Position numbers and translations under genes: made by a program
In this document: positions 1 to 9,851 of the stretch, in pieces
Numbering within the stretch: the stretch's first letter is position 1
Layout: every line of letters begins with the position of its first letter
Assembly: GCA_020631735.1 (NCBI GenBank)
Contig: CM036199.1
Location: 16,398,834 to 16,462,833, forward strand
Length of the DNA stretch: 64,000 bases
Reading direction: 5' to 3'
DNA from: Saccharum officinarum
Lineage: Eukaryota; Streptophyta; Magnoliopsida; Poales; Poaceae
The notes under the pieces: model-generated
Database searches by the model: none
What the model was told of the DNA's origin: nothing
What the model saw: only the letters and a program-made list of their open reading frames with translations

Positions 1-387
1 AACCTTATACTAGTAAACATATTAGTCCATTTAGTCATGTTGTCTATCAACCACCAAAATCACATATGATCCATGCTAGGTGTCATCTTTCTTACAAAGT
101 CGATCATCTAACCAACTCAGCTACAGAGATCAGTCACCTAACAACTAACTCGCATAAAGACCATGTATATAATGGGAAAAAATATCTTAATTGCACGTGT
201 ATCTGGCATCAACATTAGTTATCGACGGTTGCTAATTTTGTATTGTGGATGGTTCAGGGTTGCTCCAGTAGTACCAGATTAAATCAAAAAGAAACTAATA
301 AAGAAAAAAAATTAAATAATGTGTTCAAATGAAAAGGAAAAAAAAAGGGGCAAAAAAAAGAAGAAACAGAATGGCAGAAAACCTAAA

Positions 388-1366
388 GCCTTGTTTAGAT
401 AAAAACTTTTCACAAAAACATACAGTAACAAATAAAAAACTAATTACATAATTTGCGTGTAAATTGCGATACAACGTCTTGAGCCTAATTAGTCCGTAAT
501 TTGACACTAAAGTGCTACAGTAACAAATGTGCTAATGATGGATTAATTAGGCTTAATAAATTCACCTCGCAGTTTTTGAAAACTCCTTCTAATATCATAG
601 GAAACTTCCGATGACATTTTTTAAAGGAAAAAGTCTAAATAACCCCTGAACTATGGACCCTGGAACACATAACCCTCTGAACTATGAAACGGTCTAATTT
701 ACCTCCTGAACTATCCAAAACCGTCTATTTTACCCTCTGGGCGGTTTTCGACGGCGGTTTTGCTACAGTAACAGCAGGTTTGCTACAGTGATAGCGGTTT
801 TGTCTTATTTATTTATTTTCGCTGAATATTTGAAAAATCATAGTAAATCACAGAAAAATCATAAAAAGAAAATCTAATTTTGTTGGACTCCACATAAGTA
901 GATCTACACAGTGAATATATAACACGGTATGCTTTAGTACAAAGTTTTTGCTGTAGCTTTAGATTAATTGGAAAATCCAATTTAGACTAAAGTTACAACA
1001 AAAACTTTGTACTAAAGCGTACCATATTATATGTTTACTGTGTAGATCTACTCATGTGGAGTCTAACAAAATTAGATTTTCTATTTTATGATTTTTCTAT
1101 GATTTACTATGATTTTTCAAATATTCAGCGAAAATAAATTAAAAAGACAAAACCACCATTACTGTAGCAACACACTGTTACTGTAGCAAAATCGCCGTCA
1201 AAAACTGCCCAGAGGGTAAAATAGACGGTTTTGGATAGTTCAGGGGGTAAATTAGACCGTTTCATAGTCTAGAGGGTTATGTGTTCCATGGTCCATAGTT
1301 CAGGGGTTATTTAGACTTTTTCCTTTTTAAAAAAAACTTTTCACCAGCAAAACCCATCCTAAACGA
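388..1366. repeat. Degenerate grass MITE split by a later insertion
   Basis: The left part (about 388-617) opens with GCCTTGTTTAGATAAAAAC and contains the paired tracts GCCTAATTAGTCC and GGATTAATTAGGC, which are typical of a very common grass MITE. The right part (about 1332-1366) has CACCAGCAAAACCC and CCTAAAC, which resemble the reverse complement of the left end. The foldback element at 626-1323 separates the two parts. That the two halves belong together is inferred from the end similarity and is not proven. The outer boundaries are approximate. Confidence 0.45.
626..1323. mobile_element. MULE-like foldback (long inverted repeat) element, copy 1
   Basis: This 698-bp element is almost entirely two inverted arms. 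The left arm begins GGAAAAAGTCTAAATAACCC and the right arm ends GGGTTATTTAGACTTTTTCC. The arms share the same series of 'CCTGAACTAT' and 'GCTACAGTAAC' blocks in opposite order, meeting near 960-980. The 8-bp sequence TTTTTAAA flanks both ends (618-625 and 1324-1331). There is no coding capacity. A second copy at 6530-7263 has a perfect 9-bp duplication, which points to the Mutator superfamily. The right end lies 119 bp before the start codon of the first gene. Confidence 0.82.
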
Positions 1367-1442
1367 CTAGTCTGCAGAAAGGGGAAAGAACTAGCGCATC
1401 GCGTGGAGAGAGGAAGGCGGCGGCAGCAGCGGCCGGTGGGAG

Positions 1443-4280
1443 ATGTCGATCCTGTGGGAGAAGAGCGCGGGGTGGCGATGGCTGGTTCGGCGGACGCGTG
1501 ACTCGAAGCCCTTCTTCTTCACCTTCGCGGCGCTGTGCGGCGTCGTCCCCGGCGTTATCGGCTACGGCGTGATGCAGCTCACCAGCTCCCGCAACGAGCA
1601 GCTCGAGGCCCACCTTCGCTCCACGGCCCGACCCGAGACCACGGTGCATGCTAGCGCTTCCCTCGTACAGATCCCACCGTGATCGATGGATGCTATTACT
1701 GATTGTTACTGTTATAAATTATGCTCTGCGATTTGAGATCACTGTCTGGGGATGTAAGGTTGATTGGTCGATCTAGTTTACATGTTCAATCAGTTTCTCA
1801 CTTGAAATTCATGAATTTCAAGTACACGGCAGCAATTTTTTGAGGGATTGATGGAACTGAACTAGGGTTTGGGCCCTATCTTTTGAGGGATACATAGGCT
1901 GTGTAGCTATCATGGGAATTTCCAGGTGGTGCTTCTTTTTAACTTTTCTTGTCTTGCATAGTATTTTAATAGGATTCTATAGGTTTTAGGATGCCTGGAC
2001 CAGATTGGTTTACTTGACTGCATCTGACTGGCTGCCTCTGGTTTCCAGACTAAGATGTTAGCTCTAAGTTGTGATAGGTGCCAACTATTGGTTGTATTGG
2101 TTGGAATAGTTGAATCCATTCCATTTACAGTTCGGTTAATAATAACTGTACCTGCCAGGTGGCAGCCAACACATGAGCGATGATTAGTGGCAAACCTTTT
2201 TTATCATAACTGGTGAATATTATTATTGATGGTTAGTCAATGTGTCAAAAGCAGCATAAGTGTGCCTTATTTCTGCCAACTCTCTGTAAACTTAAATCTT
2301 TGTTGCAGTGTGAACACACCCATTATTGGTAGTGTAGTGCAACAGTTGTGCGATTATAATTCTTTGCATGGAAAGGGAATGACCCAAGCAATAACAATTA
2401 TTAGTGTTAGAAATAATAATCAAATGTCAACAGTTGTATTGTTAGACAATCCAAGCAATGTCTTATCTGTTCTAGGGTAAATGGGTACCTCAACATCTAT
2501 GTGTATTAGTAATTTTGGCTAAAGACATTGTTATGCTCATGTTGAAGTCGAGGGGTGCCCTGTTGTTACAATGCTTATTCCCAATAACCAGGTAGTGTAT
2601 GAACCAAGTGCTAGTAATAGTGAGGAATCAATCAATATATTAAGTTACAATACGTGGAGCAAATATTCAAGACACATAGTATTTCAGTTTTGTGTTGTTT
2701 CAGTAGTCAACTCTCTTGTTGTATGTTCAAACTTGCTTTTAGAGCTATTGCAGCAATGTCTACGTATAAGCAGGCTGCAGGAGGAAGATACTGGTCTTCT
2801 GTAGAGAGTATATTAATACACCTGCCACTATTTTTGTTTTTTCTTCTGCTGCTGGTGCTGGTCAGTCCATTTGACCATTCATTTTACTTTGGATATTATT
2901 CATATTGGGACTGGCAGAGTTGATGGCTTTCCTCATAGCCATAGATGCCAAAATTTGCTGAGTCTAATATTGGAGCATTTAGCATTCAAATTGTGTTATG
3001 TATGTCTTGATAGTGCTATCTAGCTTTCTTAGGTATGCATGGTTGTTGGCTCTTGTGCCATGGTGGTTTATTGGTTTTTGGTTCATCAAAACAAAATTTC
3101 ATCTGATTCATGATTTGAATCCACACATTTGTGTAAAATAATTCATCTGCGCAACCCAAGCAGCTTGCTGCTGTGGAGCTTTGTTCCCATGGTGTACCAA
3201 AAACCAAATCAGATGGCTCACTGCTGTTTTTCTGTTTCTATAGTCCACCAAACAATGGAACTAACCATCTAGCAGCCTGAGCTCTTGCTTTCTCAGACTC
3301 CAGTTTTGAGGAGCTCGACGATCAAATCATAGTTAAGGGAACAAACAAGTGGTTTTGGAGAATTAAGGGGGTGGGGATAATGGGAAGTTCATTAATATGT
3401 GCAAAAGCGCTTGCTTGTTTTTTGAGAGCTTGAATCCTGTTGACAAATTAACAGTGTAGAGAGACAAGCAATCCATTTTGGGAATCCTGAGTTCATGAGT
3501 CCTGACCACGATGAACCAATGACAAGCATAGACAGGTAGTGGACAGTTGAGGAGGGGCTTTATGGTTGGCTGTCTAGATGCAGTATGTTCAACTCCTTGC
3601 TGGTGTTTAGGATGGAGGGATAGATGCAGTGCCTATTTTGAAGATTTCCTTAGTTTTTGCATTCAGGGCTGTAGAAATTGAATTGAACACCTAGTAATAG
3701 TTAACTATTCTTGTTACCTGGGATTATGGTGAATCAATAGCTTATAGTTGCCTGCCTAGGAATGATTACTATTTATACCATTTGAAAACTTTATTGAAAA
3801 GTTCCAGCTTACACCCATTACTGATGCTTATGTGGTGCATGTTACTTGGCATGAAAGACACTAGCAGACATGCTAGTTGTTTTCTTGGGAGGTGTTGATG
3901 ACACATAGTATTACTGGTTTACTATTTGCCAAACAAATACAATTTACTTGCATCCTGTTATTTTCTTTCCACTTTGTATGCAAGTTGTTTTCTTAGTGTT
4001 CTGTTGTGCTATCAAATGTTTGCATTTGTGATTCCATGGTCACTGATGATAAACACTTGGCAAACAGATGATGGGGCAAGTAAACAGGGAGCGACTGGCG
4101 GAGTTTCTTGGCGAGCTGCAACGGAAAGAGGACACGAATGACAGATACGTCGCCGCACTGAAGGGTGAAACGTTGACCAGGAAGCGCTACGAACGCATTC
4201 AGGCTGTGCCTGCCAGCGTCCAAGCGAGCCAGGAGACGACTGCCAAGGCCAGTGCGGAGGAGAAACCCAAGGCAAAGTGA
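1443..4280 (+). CDS. Conserved plant small single-pass membrane protein (two exons)
   Basis: Exons are 1443-1643 and 4068-4280. The donor is ACG|GTGCAT and the acceptor is CAACAG-type AACAG|ATG. The intron is phase 0 and 2424 bp long. The joined product is 137 residues. The N-terminus has Trp and Arg/Lys residues (Trp5, Trp11, Trp13, Arg16, Arg17, Arg19), followed by one hydrophobic segment at about residues 24-44 with a GVVPGVIGYGVM core. After it comes a hydrophilic, Lys/Glu-rich tail containing RLAEFLGELQ and ETLTRKRYERIQ. I recognise this as a conserved single-copy-like plant protein of unknown function; the basic N-terminus plus one TM span would suit an organelle membrane, but I cannot assign it. 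The splice is supported because both exons join in frame between conserved-looking stretches. The frame downstream of the donor is an intron read-through and should be ignored. Confidence 0.8.
1644..4067 (+). other. Intron of the first gene (no recognised insert)
   Basis: This is a 2424-bp phase 0 intron with GT...AG borders. It is AT-rich with T-rich stretches. I see no transposon ends, no coding exons and no tandem array in it. Short open frames here are uninformative. Confidence 0.7.
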
Positions 4281-5320
4281 TTCACTAGCAAGATGCGCCC
4301 TGGTCAAATCACTCACTGAACGTACATCTGCTTGAGCATCATATAAACAGTCAACGCCTGTGAACGTCATTGCACTCAGAGTATTTGGCTCTTCTGTTTT
4401 AAACGCTGCTGCTGTGTGCTGCTGTAAATTTTTGGTCGTCTGCTTATGAGACTCTGGTCGAATCTTTCGTCTCAATGGATGCTAGTAGCAGCGCTCTCGG
4501 TTCTGCCGAGACTCTTGGTTCTGTGTGCGGTCGCATTGTTTTGGCTGGTGGATTTAGTACTAGAACGCATGGTAAAAAGCTTGTCCCGTGTCCTGTAAGA
4601 AGGTGTCTTCCGTTTCTGTTTGGCTGGCTGGCTGGCTGTGGAATTTTCCTCCACGCAAAGACACATACGTACTGTACTGGGTCCGACAGACCGTACAAAA
4701 GCTGACGATGAGCACAAAGACGGGAGCCGGGAGCATCAGATTCGTGGCGCCGGCGATCTGATTTTGCCTCGCCTTGGGTGTGGGTTGAACGAATCTGCCG
4801 TGGCGTGCAGGCGTGCCTCGTGCCCGACGCGGCAGATGCCCCGGCCCAGGCCAGACCAGTCGAAGCGTGCGTGGATTACGGGATCAGATGAGATCATGAG
4901 ATCAAAGCTGGTTCAAAGGCTTGTGATCCTCTTTTATCGCTGTATCCTGAGACCTGAGTAGGTAGGTTCCATGACCCCAGCACTCTGGACGGTGTCGATG
5001 CCATGCCACTGACACTTTTTACGTTTAGCGATCGATTGCTGCTAGTACTTCAGTTTGATTGTTTGCTTATAGCGTGTCAATCAATAGGCACAAGCCTGAA
5101 ATGATTGCTCTATAGTTACTGTACATGAGAGGAGCAGGTACTGGGTGGATATGGACGCCTGAGGGTGACATCTTTCTTGGCAAAAGTAGGGACAATTGTC
5201 CTGCGGAAAAGATTAAAGACAAGGACACATTTGCATCACCTCCATCCCATCGAATAGATTCTACATCGAAGAGGTCCCCGTCTTGATAATTGCATCGTAC
5301 TACCTGTGGTGCTGACACAT
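4281..5320. other. 3' flank of the first gene, nothing recognised
   Basis: The first few hundred bases probably hold the 3' UTR, but I see no clear AATAAA in the expected place. The rest contains only short open frames without family resemblance. No repeat ends are evident. Confidence 0.4.
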
Positions 5321-5329
5321 TCGGCGTTG

Positions 5330-5450
5330 TTACCCAAGCCGCTCTGCTCGCTTCGCTGAAAAATCAGGCTAAAAGTATTGTTCGCTGATTTGTTGTGAGA
5401 GAAAACAACTGTAACATGTCTGATAAATTCAAGCGAACAGGACCAAGCCG
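5330..5450. repeat. MITE fragment of the GTTCGGCTG family
   Basis: The sequence CGCTGATTTGTTGTGAGAGA followed by AAGCGAACAGG matches the internal and terminal signature of other copies in this window (17884, 18158, 18525, 16311). The ends are degenerate and no target duplication could be defined. Confidence 0.5.
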
Positions 5451-5639
5451 TAGGAGTGCGTATACCCAATTCGTGTATACATACAACATACTGTTTGCTT
5501 GGATAGAAAAAGGATTCTCTCAAAATCGAATACGCTCTTATTATACTACTCTACTCATAATCCTATGCCTGCTTGGTTTGCTAATCTCAGTGTCAAGTCC
5601 CAAGATGACTAATTAAGATCCTCATTTACACTCAATTGA

Positions 5640-6529
5640 CTGTCTCAAAGCAAATAGATCACATCCGACAGGTTAAATACGTTATTCCTGTACACGTTTG
5701 GACTATACTCCGTACTAACAGCATCTCTAACATATTGTTCATCTGATCTCCAATACCAAAAGGTTGTCGTATAGGTAATTTCTTGGTCTCTAACAGATTA
5801 CCTAACCTATTACCAATCTAGAATTTTCGAGTAATCAACAAAACACACCCATGTCCCCCTTAAATATAGGAGGCAAAGTAGTTATTTTTATGGCAAGAAG
5901 TTTCTATCGGGTGGTGGAAGAAAGAGAGTTTAAACTCACCGGAGCTCTTTGCAATCTAGTAGTGTCGGAATCCCATTGACCTTGACGACTATAGGACTGG
6001 GCCTGTGAGCTCGCCAACCCACCACAACCACCACCACAGTCGCCTCCACGATCGCCTCCACCACCACAGTAGCCGGTGCTCGTCGACCAAGAGAGGGCAC
6101 AACTAGGAGGAAGAGGGAGTCGCTGGCTCAGGTGAAGGGGGAGCGGTGAATCTACCCATGCACAAGTAGGTGGAGCTCCTTGTCATCATGAGCTCGAGTG
6201 ACCCTCGTGGTGAAGGGGTCAAGGGTGGTGGCGGTGGAGGGGCTTCACCTGCATTATTTTTGCCATGAAACATTAGAGGCCATGCTATAGGTCCATTTGC
6301 ATTAGTTACAACAATGGATAGTTCTTACTCAAAATAGTTTTGAACCCCCCCCCCAAGATAAATCCTTAAGAACTTGACCACATGTAGAGAGCTAAGAGCC
6401 ACACACACAAAAAAAAAGCCCATAGATGACTAGCGGCTCCATAAACATGGTAGTATGTTTTCTCCAATCGTGAATTAAGCCTCTCCTCCTAACTCAATTA
6501 ACACAAAAGTTTAAAAGGTGAAAATGAAA
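5640..6529. other. Intergenic stretch with a CCA/CAC-rich patch
   Basis: The region 6000-6080 is rich in CCACCA-type triplets with GTCGCCTCCACGATCG-like repeats and may be a captured gene fragment. No frame is long or conserved enough to name. The rest shows no recognisable gene. Confidence 0.3.
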
Positions 6530-7263
6530 GGAAAAAGTCTACTTCACCCTCCAACTAGGGGTGGACTACTTAACCCCTCAACTATGAAACGGTCTATTCT
6601 ACCCCTGAACTTTTCAAAACCGGTCAAATTACCCCTCCAGGCTGTTTTGAAGCAGCGGGTTGCTATAGTACCGGCGGTATTTCTACAGTGACAGCGGTCT
6701 TACTACAGTACCATCGGTTTTGTCTTTTCCTTATTTATTTATTTATTTCGGCTGGATCTTTGAAAAATCATAGTAAATCAAAGAAAAATCATAAAATTGA
6801 AAATTCAATTTTATTGGACTCCACATGAGTAGATTTACACAGTGAATATATAATATGGTATGTTTTAATACAACAAAATTAGAATCCAAATTACAAAAAA
6901 AAGATCAAAATCTATAGCAAAAACTTTGTACTAAAGCATATCATATTATATGTTCACTTGTAGATCTACTTATGTGGAGTCCGATAAAATTAGATTTTTC
7001 ATTTTATGATTTTTTTGTGATTTACTATGATTTTCAAAGATTTAGCCAAAATAAATAAAAGAAAAGGCAAAACGCTGGCACTATAGCAAATCCACGGTTA
7101 CTGTAGCAACCCCACGTTTACTGTATCAAATCCGTCATTTCAAAACCTCCTGGAGGGTAATTTGACCGGTTTTAAAAAGTTCAAGAGGTAGAATATACCG
7201 TTTTATAGTTGAGGGGGTTAAGTAGTCCACCCCCATAGTGGTGGGGTGAAGTAGACTTTTTCT
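6530..7263. mobile_element. MULE-like foldback element, copy 2
   Basis: This is a 734-bp element with long inverted arms. It starts GGAAAAAGTCTACTTCACCC and ends in the complementary GGTGAAGTAGACTTTTTCT. A perfect 9-bp target duplication AAAATGAAA flanks it (6521-6529 and 7264-7272), as expected for Mutator-like elements. The arms share blocks with copy 1, including GTAGATTTACACAGTGAATA near 6830 and ATCATAGTAAATCA. It has no coding capacity, so it is a non-autonomous foldback element. Confidence 0.88.
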
Positions 7264-7272
7264 AAAATGAAA

Positions 7273-8425
7273 TATATAAACCTAGCAACGGAATCAGAAA
7301 TTTTTGTGTAGATAGAGGTGGGGGTGAGAGAGGGGGCAAACACTATTGACATCTTATACAATATATTACATATCAATGTATCCACATCCCTAATTTTTTC
7401 AATGCTTAGATGCATTTAGATCATAACAACACAACAAATAAGAATTTCAAATTCTCAGACATAGATATTAGATTGGTAAATAAATTTCATTTTAACATAA
7501 TGAGTACTTTTTTTTACTTTAGACATACTTTGTATATATAACTTGTTAATAATATCTGTTCTTGTGTTCTTGTGTATACCGTGGACACCATTGCAAAAAT
7601 TTTTTTTAAAAAAAGGTCAAATGTGTTCCTTTTATGTTTAACTATGATTTTAAGGTTCCACATTACACAAATTCAAGAAGACCAAATAAATAGACATAGA
7701 GATTTGTGAATAAAAAACCATACGTTTTGGAGAAGAAAAACATGTACATGGGTCAAGACATTGACATGTTAGGAGGGGCACGAGGAACGAGCGCTACTAG
7801 TTGGTGGAAAGGGGAGCCATCTTTTGTGTTCTTAGGGCATTTGAACATAAGATTTTGAAGACAAATAATGTCTATATTATAATTTGTAAGATATTTCAGT
7901 TTTGTTCTAGTCTAGTTTTTATTTTATGAAAGTTATGCAAGTTAAATATTGGGCAAAACTTAAACATTTTTTTAGTTTAGAGCAGTCATTTTTAGTTTAG
8001 AGTGGACATAGTATGTCCACCATCTTTTCCAAATTATAAGATGTTTTTTTAGAAATACTATTTTACTATATATTTAGCATAGTGTTTAAGTGCATAGCAA
8101 AAGCTATGTATCTAGAAAAACTAAAACGTGTTATAATTTCAAATGAAGGAAGTACCATGCAAATCAATTTGAGAATGCACAAATAGGGTATTTCCTATGG
8201 AATTATGAAAGTCAAAATTGCTTCTATATACTACGTTCCTTTGGTAAAAAATGCCTATAACCTTTGACTCTACATACTACCTTAGATAAAAAAAACACTT
8301 ATAACCTTTGACTTTACAATTCTTGGAATGTATGGGATTCAGTAAGTATTTTTTAATATAAATCAATGCATATATTGCAAAATAAATCTATATCTCATTT
8401 ATTTTTATGGGAAGTTGAATATGAG
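7273..8425. other. AT-rich intergenic stretch, no gene seen
   Basis: This is AT-rich sequence with two near-repeats of a short tract around 'CCTATAACCTTTGACT' and 'CTTATAACCTTTGACTTTAC' (about 8255-8320). No gene, RNA gene or complete transposon was recognised. Confidence 0.4.
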
Positions 8426-8429
8426 ACCG

Positions 8430-8515
8430 GAAGATTCTGATCTTGTTCACTTATCTTATAAGCCGTATTTTTTCAGCCAACGAACAATGTTTTTCTCTCA
8501 TAACAAAACAGTTTC
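8430..8515. repeat. MITE fragment of the GTTCGGCTG family
   Basis: It contains CTTGTTCACTTATC, TTCAGCCAACGAACAATG and TTTTTCTCTCATAACAAA. These are diverged, reverse-oriented versions of the GAACAAG / GTGAGAGAAAAA signature seen in the better copies at 16311 and 18525. Borders are not defined. Confidence 0.4.
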
Positions 8516-8889
8516 GGTCATGACTTTTCGGGGCAACTCTAACGTTGTTGCTAAGGTGGTGCTAGGAGGAGAGAGAAACGAGAATAACATGTGTCAAACA
8601 TTGGAGGCCTGGTGCTAGGGTGGTGCGCGTTAGCATCAGTGAGCTATTTGGACACCTTGCCAACTAGAGAAAAGCCATATAGTGTCACACGATAGTTGTA
8701 TTGTACCCAGTTTGCACGAACGAAGGATAAGAGGTGAGGAAAGGACTGGTCACACACTGTTTTTATTTATCATGAGCCGCGACTTAGCAAATATTAGAGG
8801 TCTGACCAATTTTTCTCTTACTTCTCGGATGACACATATATTTATGATCGGAGAGAGCATACCTCAGAAAGTCTCATGATAGTGATGTC

Positions 8890-9490
8890 TTTGAGTAGAG
8901 CTGGATAATGAGTCAGCTGGGCTCGGCTTGCTCGTTAGCCGTTATCTTAACCAGTCAGAATGCTAGCTCGGCTCGGCTTGTTACACTCGTGAGTTAGATA
9001 TAAACAAGTACACAAAATATAATATTTTTATTTATCTAAAGCTTCATAATAGTAATAATACAAAAGTAACATATTCACATGCCTTAAATAGAACAAAATA
9101 TTCATATGTGCTAACATATATACAAGTATAATAATATATTACAATATTACATCATACATCCATGGTCCATACTTCATATAATACATTATGCGTCCATGAT
9201 TATCCATACATCCATTAAAAACAAAATGATAAAGTCATAATAATTCCAAGTTTGTAGAGCCTAGATCAGCCGTCAACTAATTATAAAGTGCATGATAAAA
9301 AGTAATACAAAAATAATATAAGTTTGACTGCTTTTTTTCTCCTGTGGCTTGTTTGGCTCGTGAGCGTCTCACGCTCACGAGCTGGTTCGTTATAACTAAC
9401 GAGCTAAAATCTTAACTCAGTTTGGCTCGTTATCGTAACGAGCAGAGCCGAGTTGAGCCAGTCTAGAGCTGAGCGAGCCAACGAGCTTCA
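8890..9490. repeat. Degenerate element with GCTCGGCTCG/CGAGC-rich ends and AT-rich centre
   Basis: The left side carries GGGCTCGGCTTGCTCGTTA and GCTAGCTCGGCTCGGCTTG. The right side carries GTTTGGCTCGTTATCGTAAC and GAGCAGAGCCGAGTTGAG. These are inversely related. The middle 450 bp is very AT-rich with no coding frame. The pattern is that of a non-autonomous DNA transposon. I could not define exact ends or a target duplication. Confidence 0.5.
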
Positions 9491-9609
9491 ATTTTTTTTT
9501 CCATTTTCTTTAAACTCAACTCCTAAGTCCGATTTTAACGCTGACTCTCACTCTCACGGAGTCACAGTCACGGCAGTCACGGTTTTTGACTTGGAATTTA
9601 GATGACTCG

Positions 9610-9617
9610 TTCTAGAA
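9610..9617 (+). promoter_or_regulatory. Candidate heat shock element upstream of HSFA5
   Basis: The palindrome TTCTAGAA fits the two-unit heat shock element TTCnnGAA, and a further GAA follows at about 9625. It lies about 235 bp before the HSFA5 start codon and about 40 bp before the TATA-like tract. A TTCnnGAA match by chance within 500 bp is not rare (roughly one in eight), so function is only suggested. Confidence 0.4.
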
Positions 9618-9647
9618 GCAAAGAAGCGTAAATTCCTATCTACTCCG

Positions 9648-9672
9648 TATATATAATAAATAATATATAAAC
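9648..9672 (+). promoter_or_regulatory. TATA-like tract upstream of HSFA5
   Basis: Two overlapping TATATAA motifs occur here, about 180-200 bp before the preferred start codon. A transcription start near 9680-9705 would place an out-of-frame ATG at 9710 and an in-frame ATG at 9762 inside the leader. Confidence 0.45.
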
Positions 9673-9851
9673 TACTTAAAAAGCAAGAAAACTGAACGAC
9701 AAAATAATTATGGAGAAATCAAACCAAACCAAACGAAACCGAAACAAACCCCACCCGCGACATGGAGACTTCCTTCCCCACTCCCCCACCGAACTCTCCC
9801 CCTTCGCCCAGACGCCCACTCGCACCACCACGCGCTGCCGCATCACCCGTC

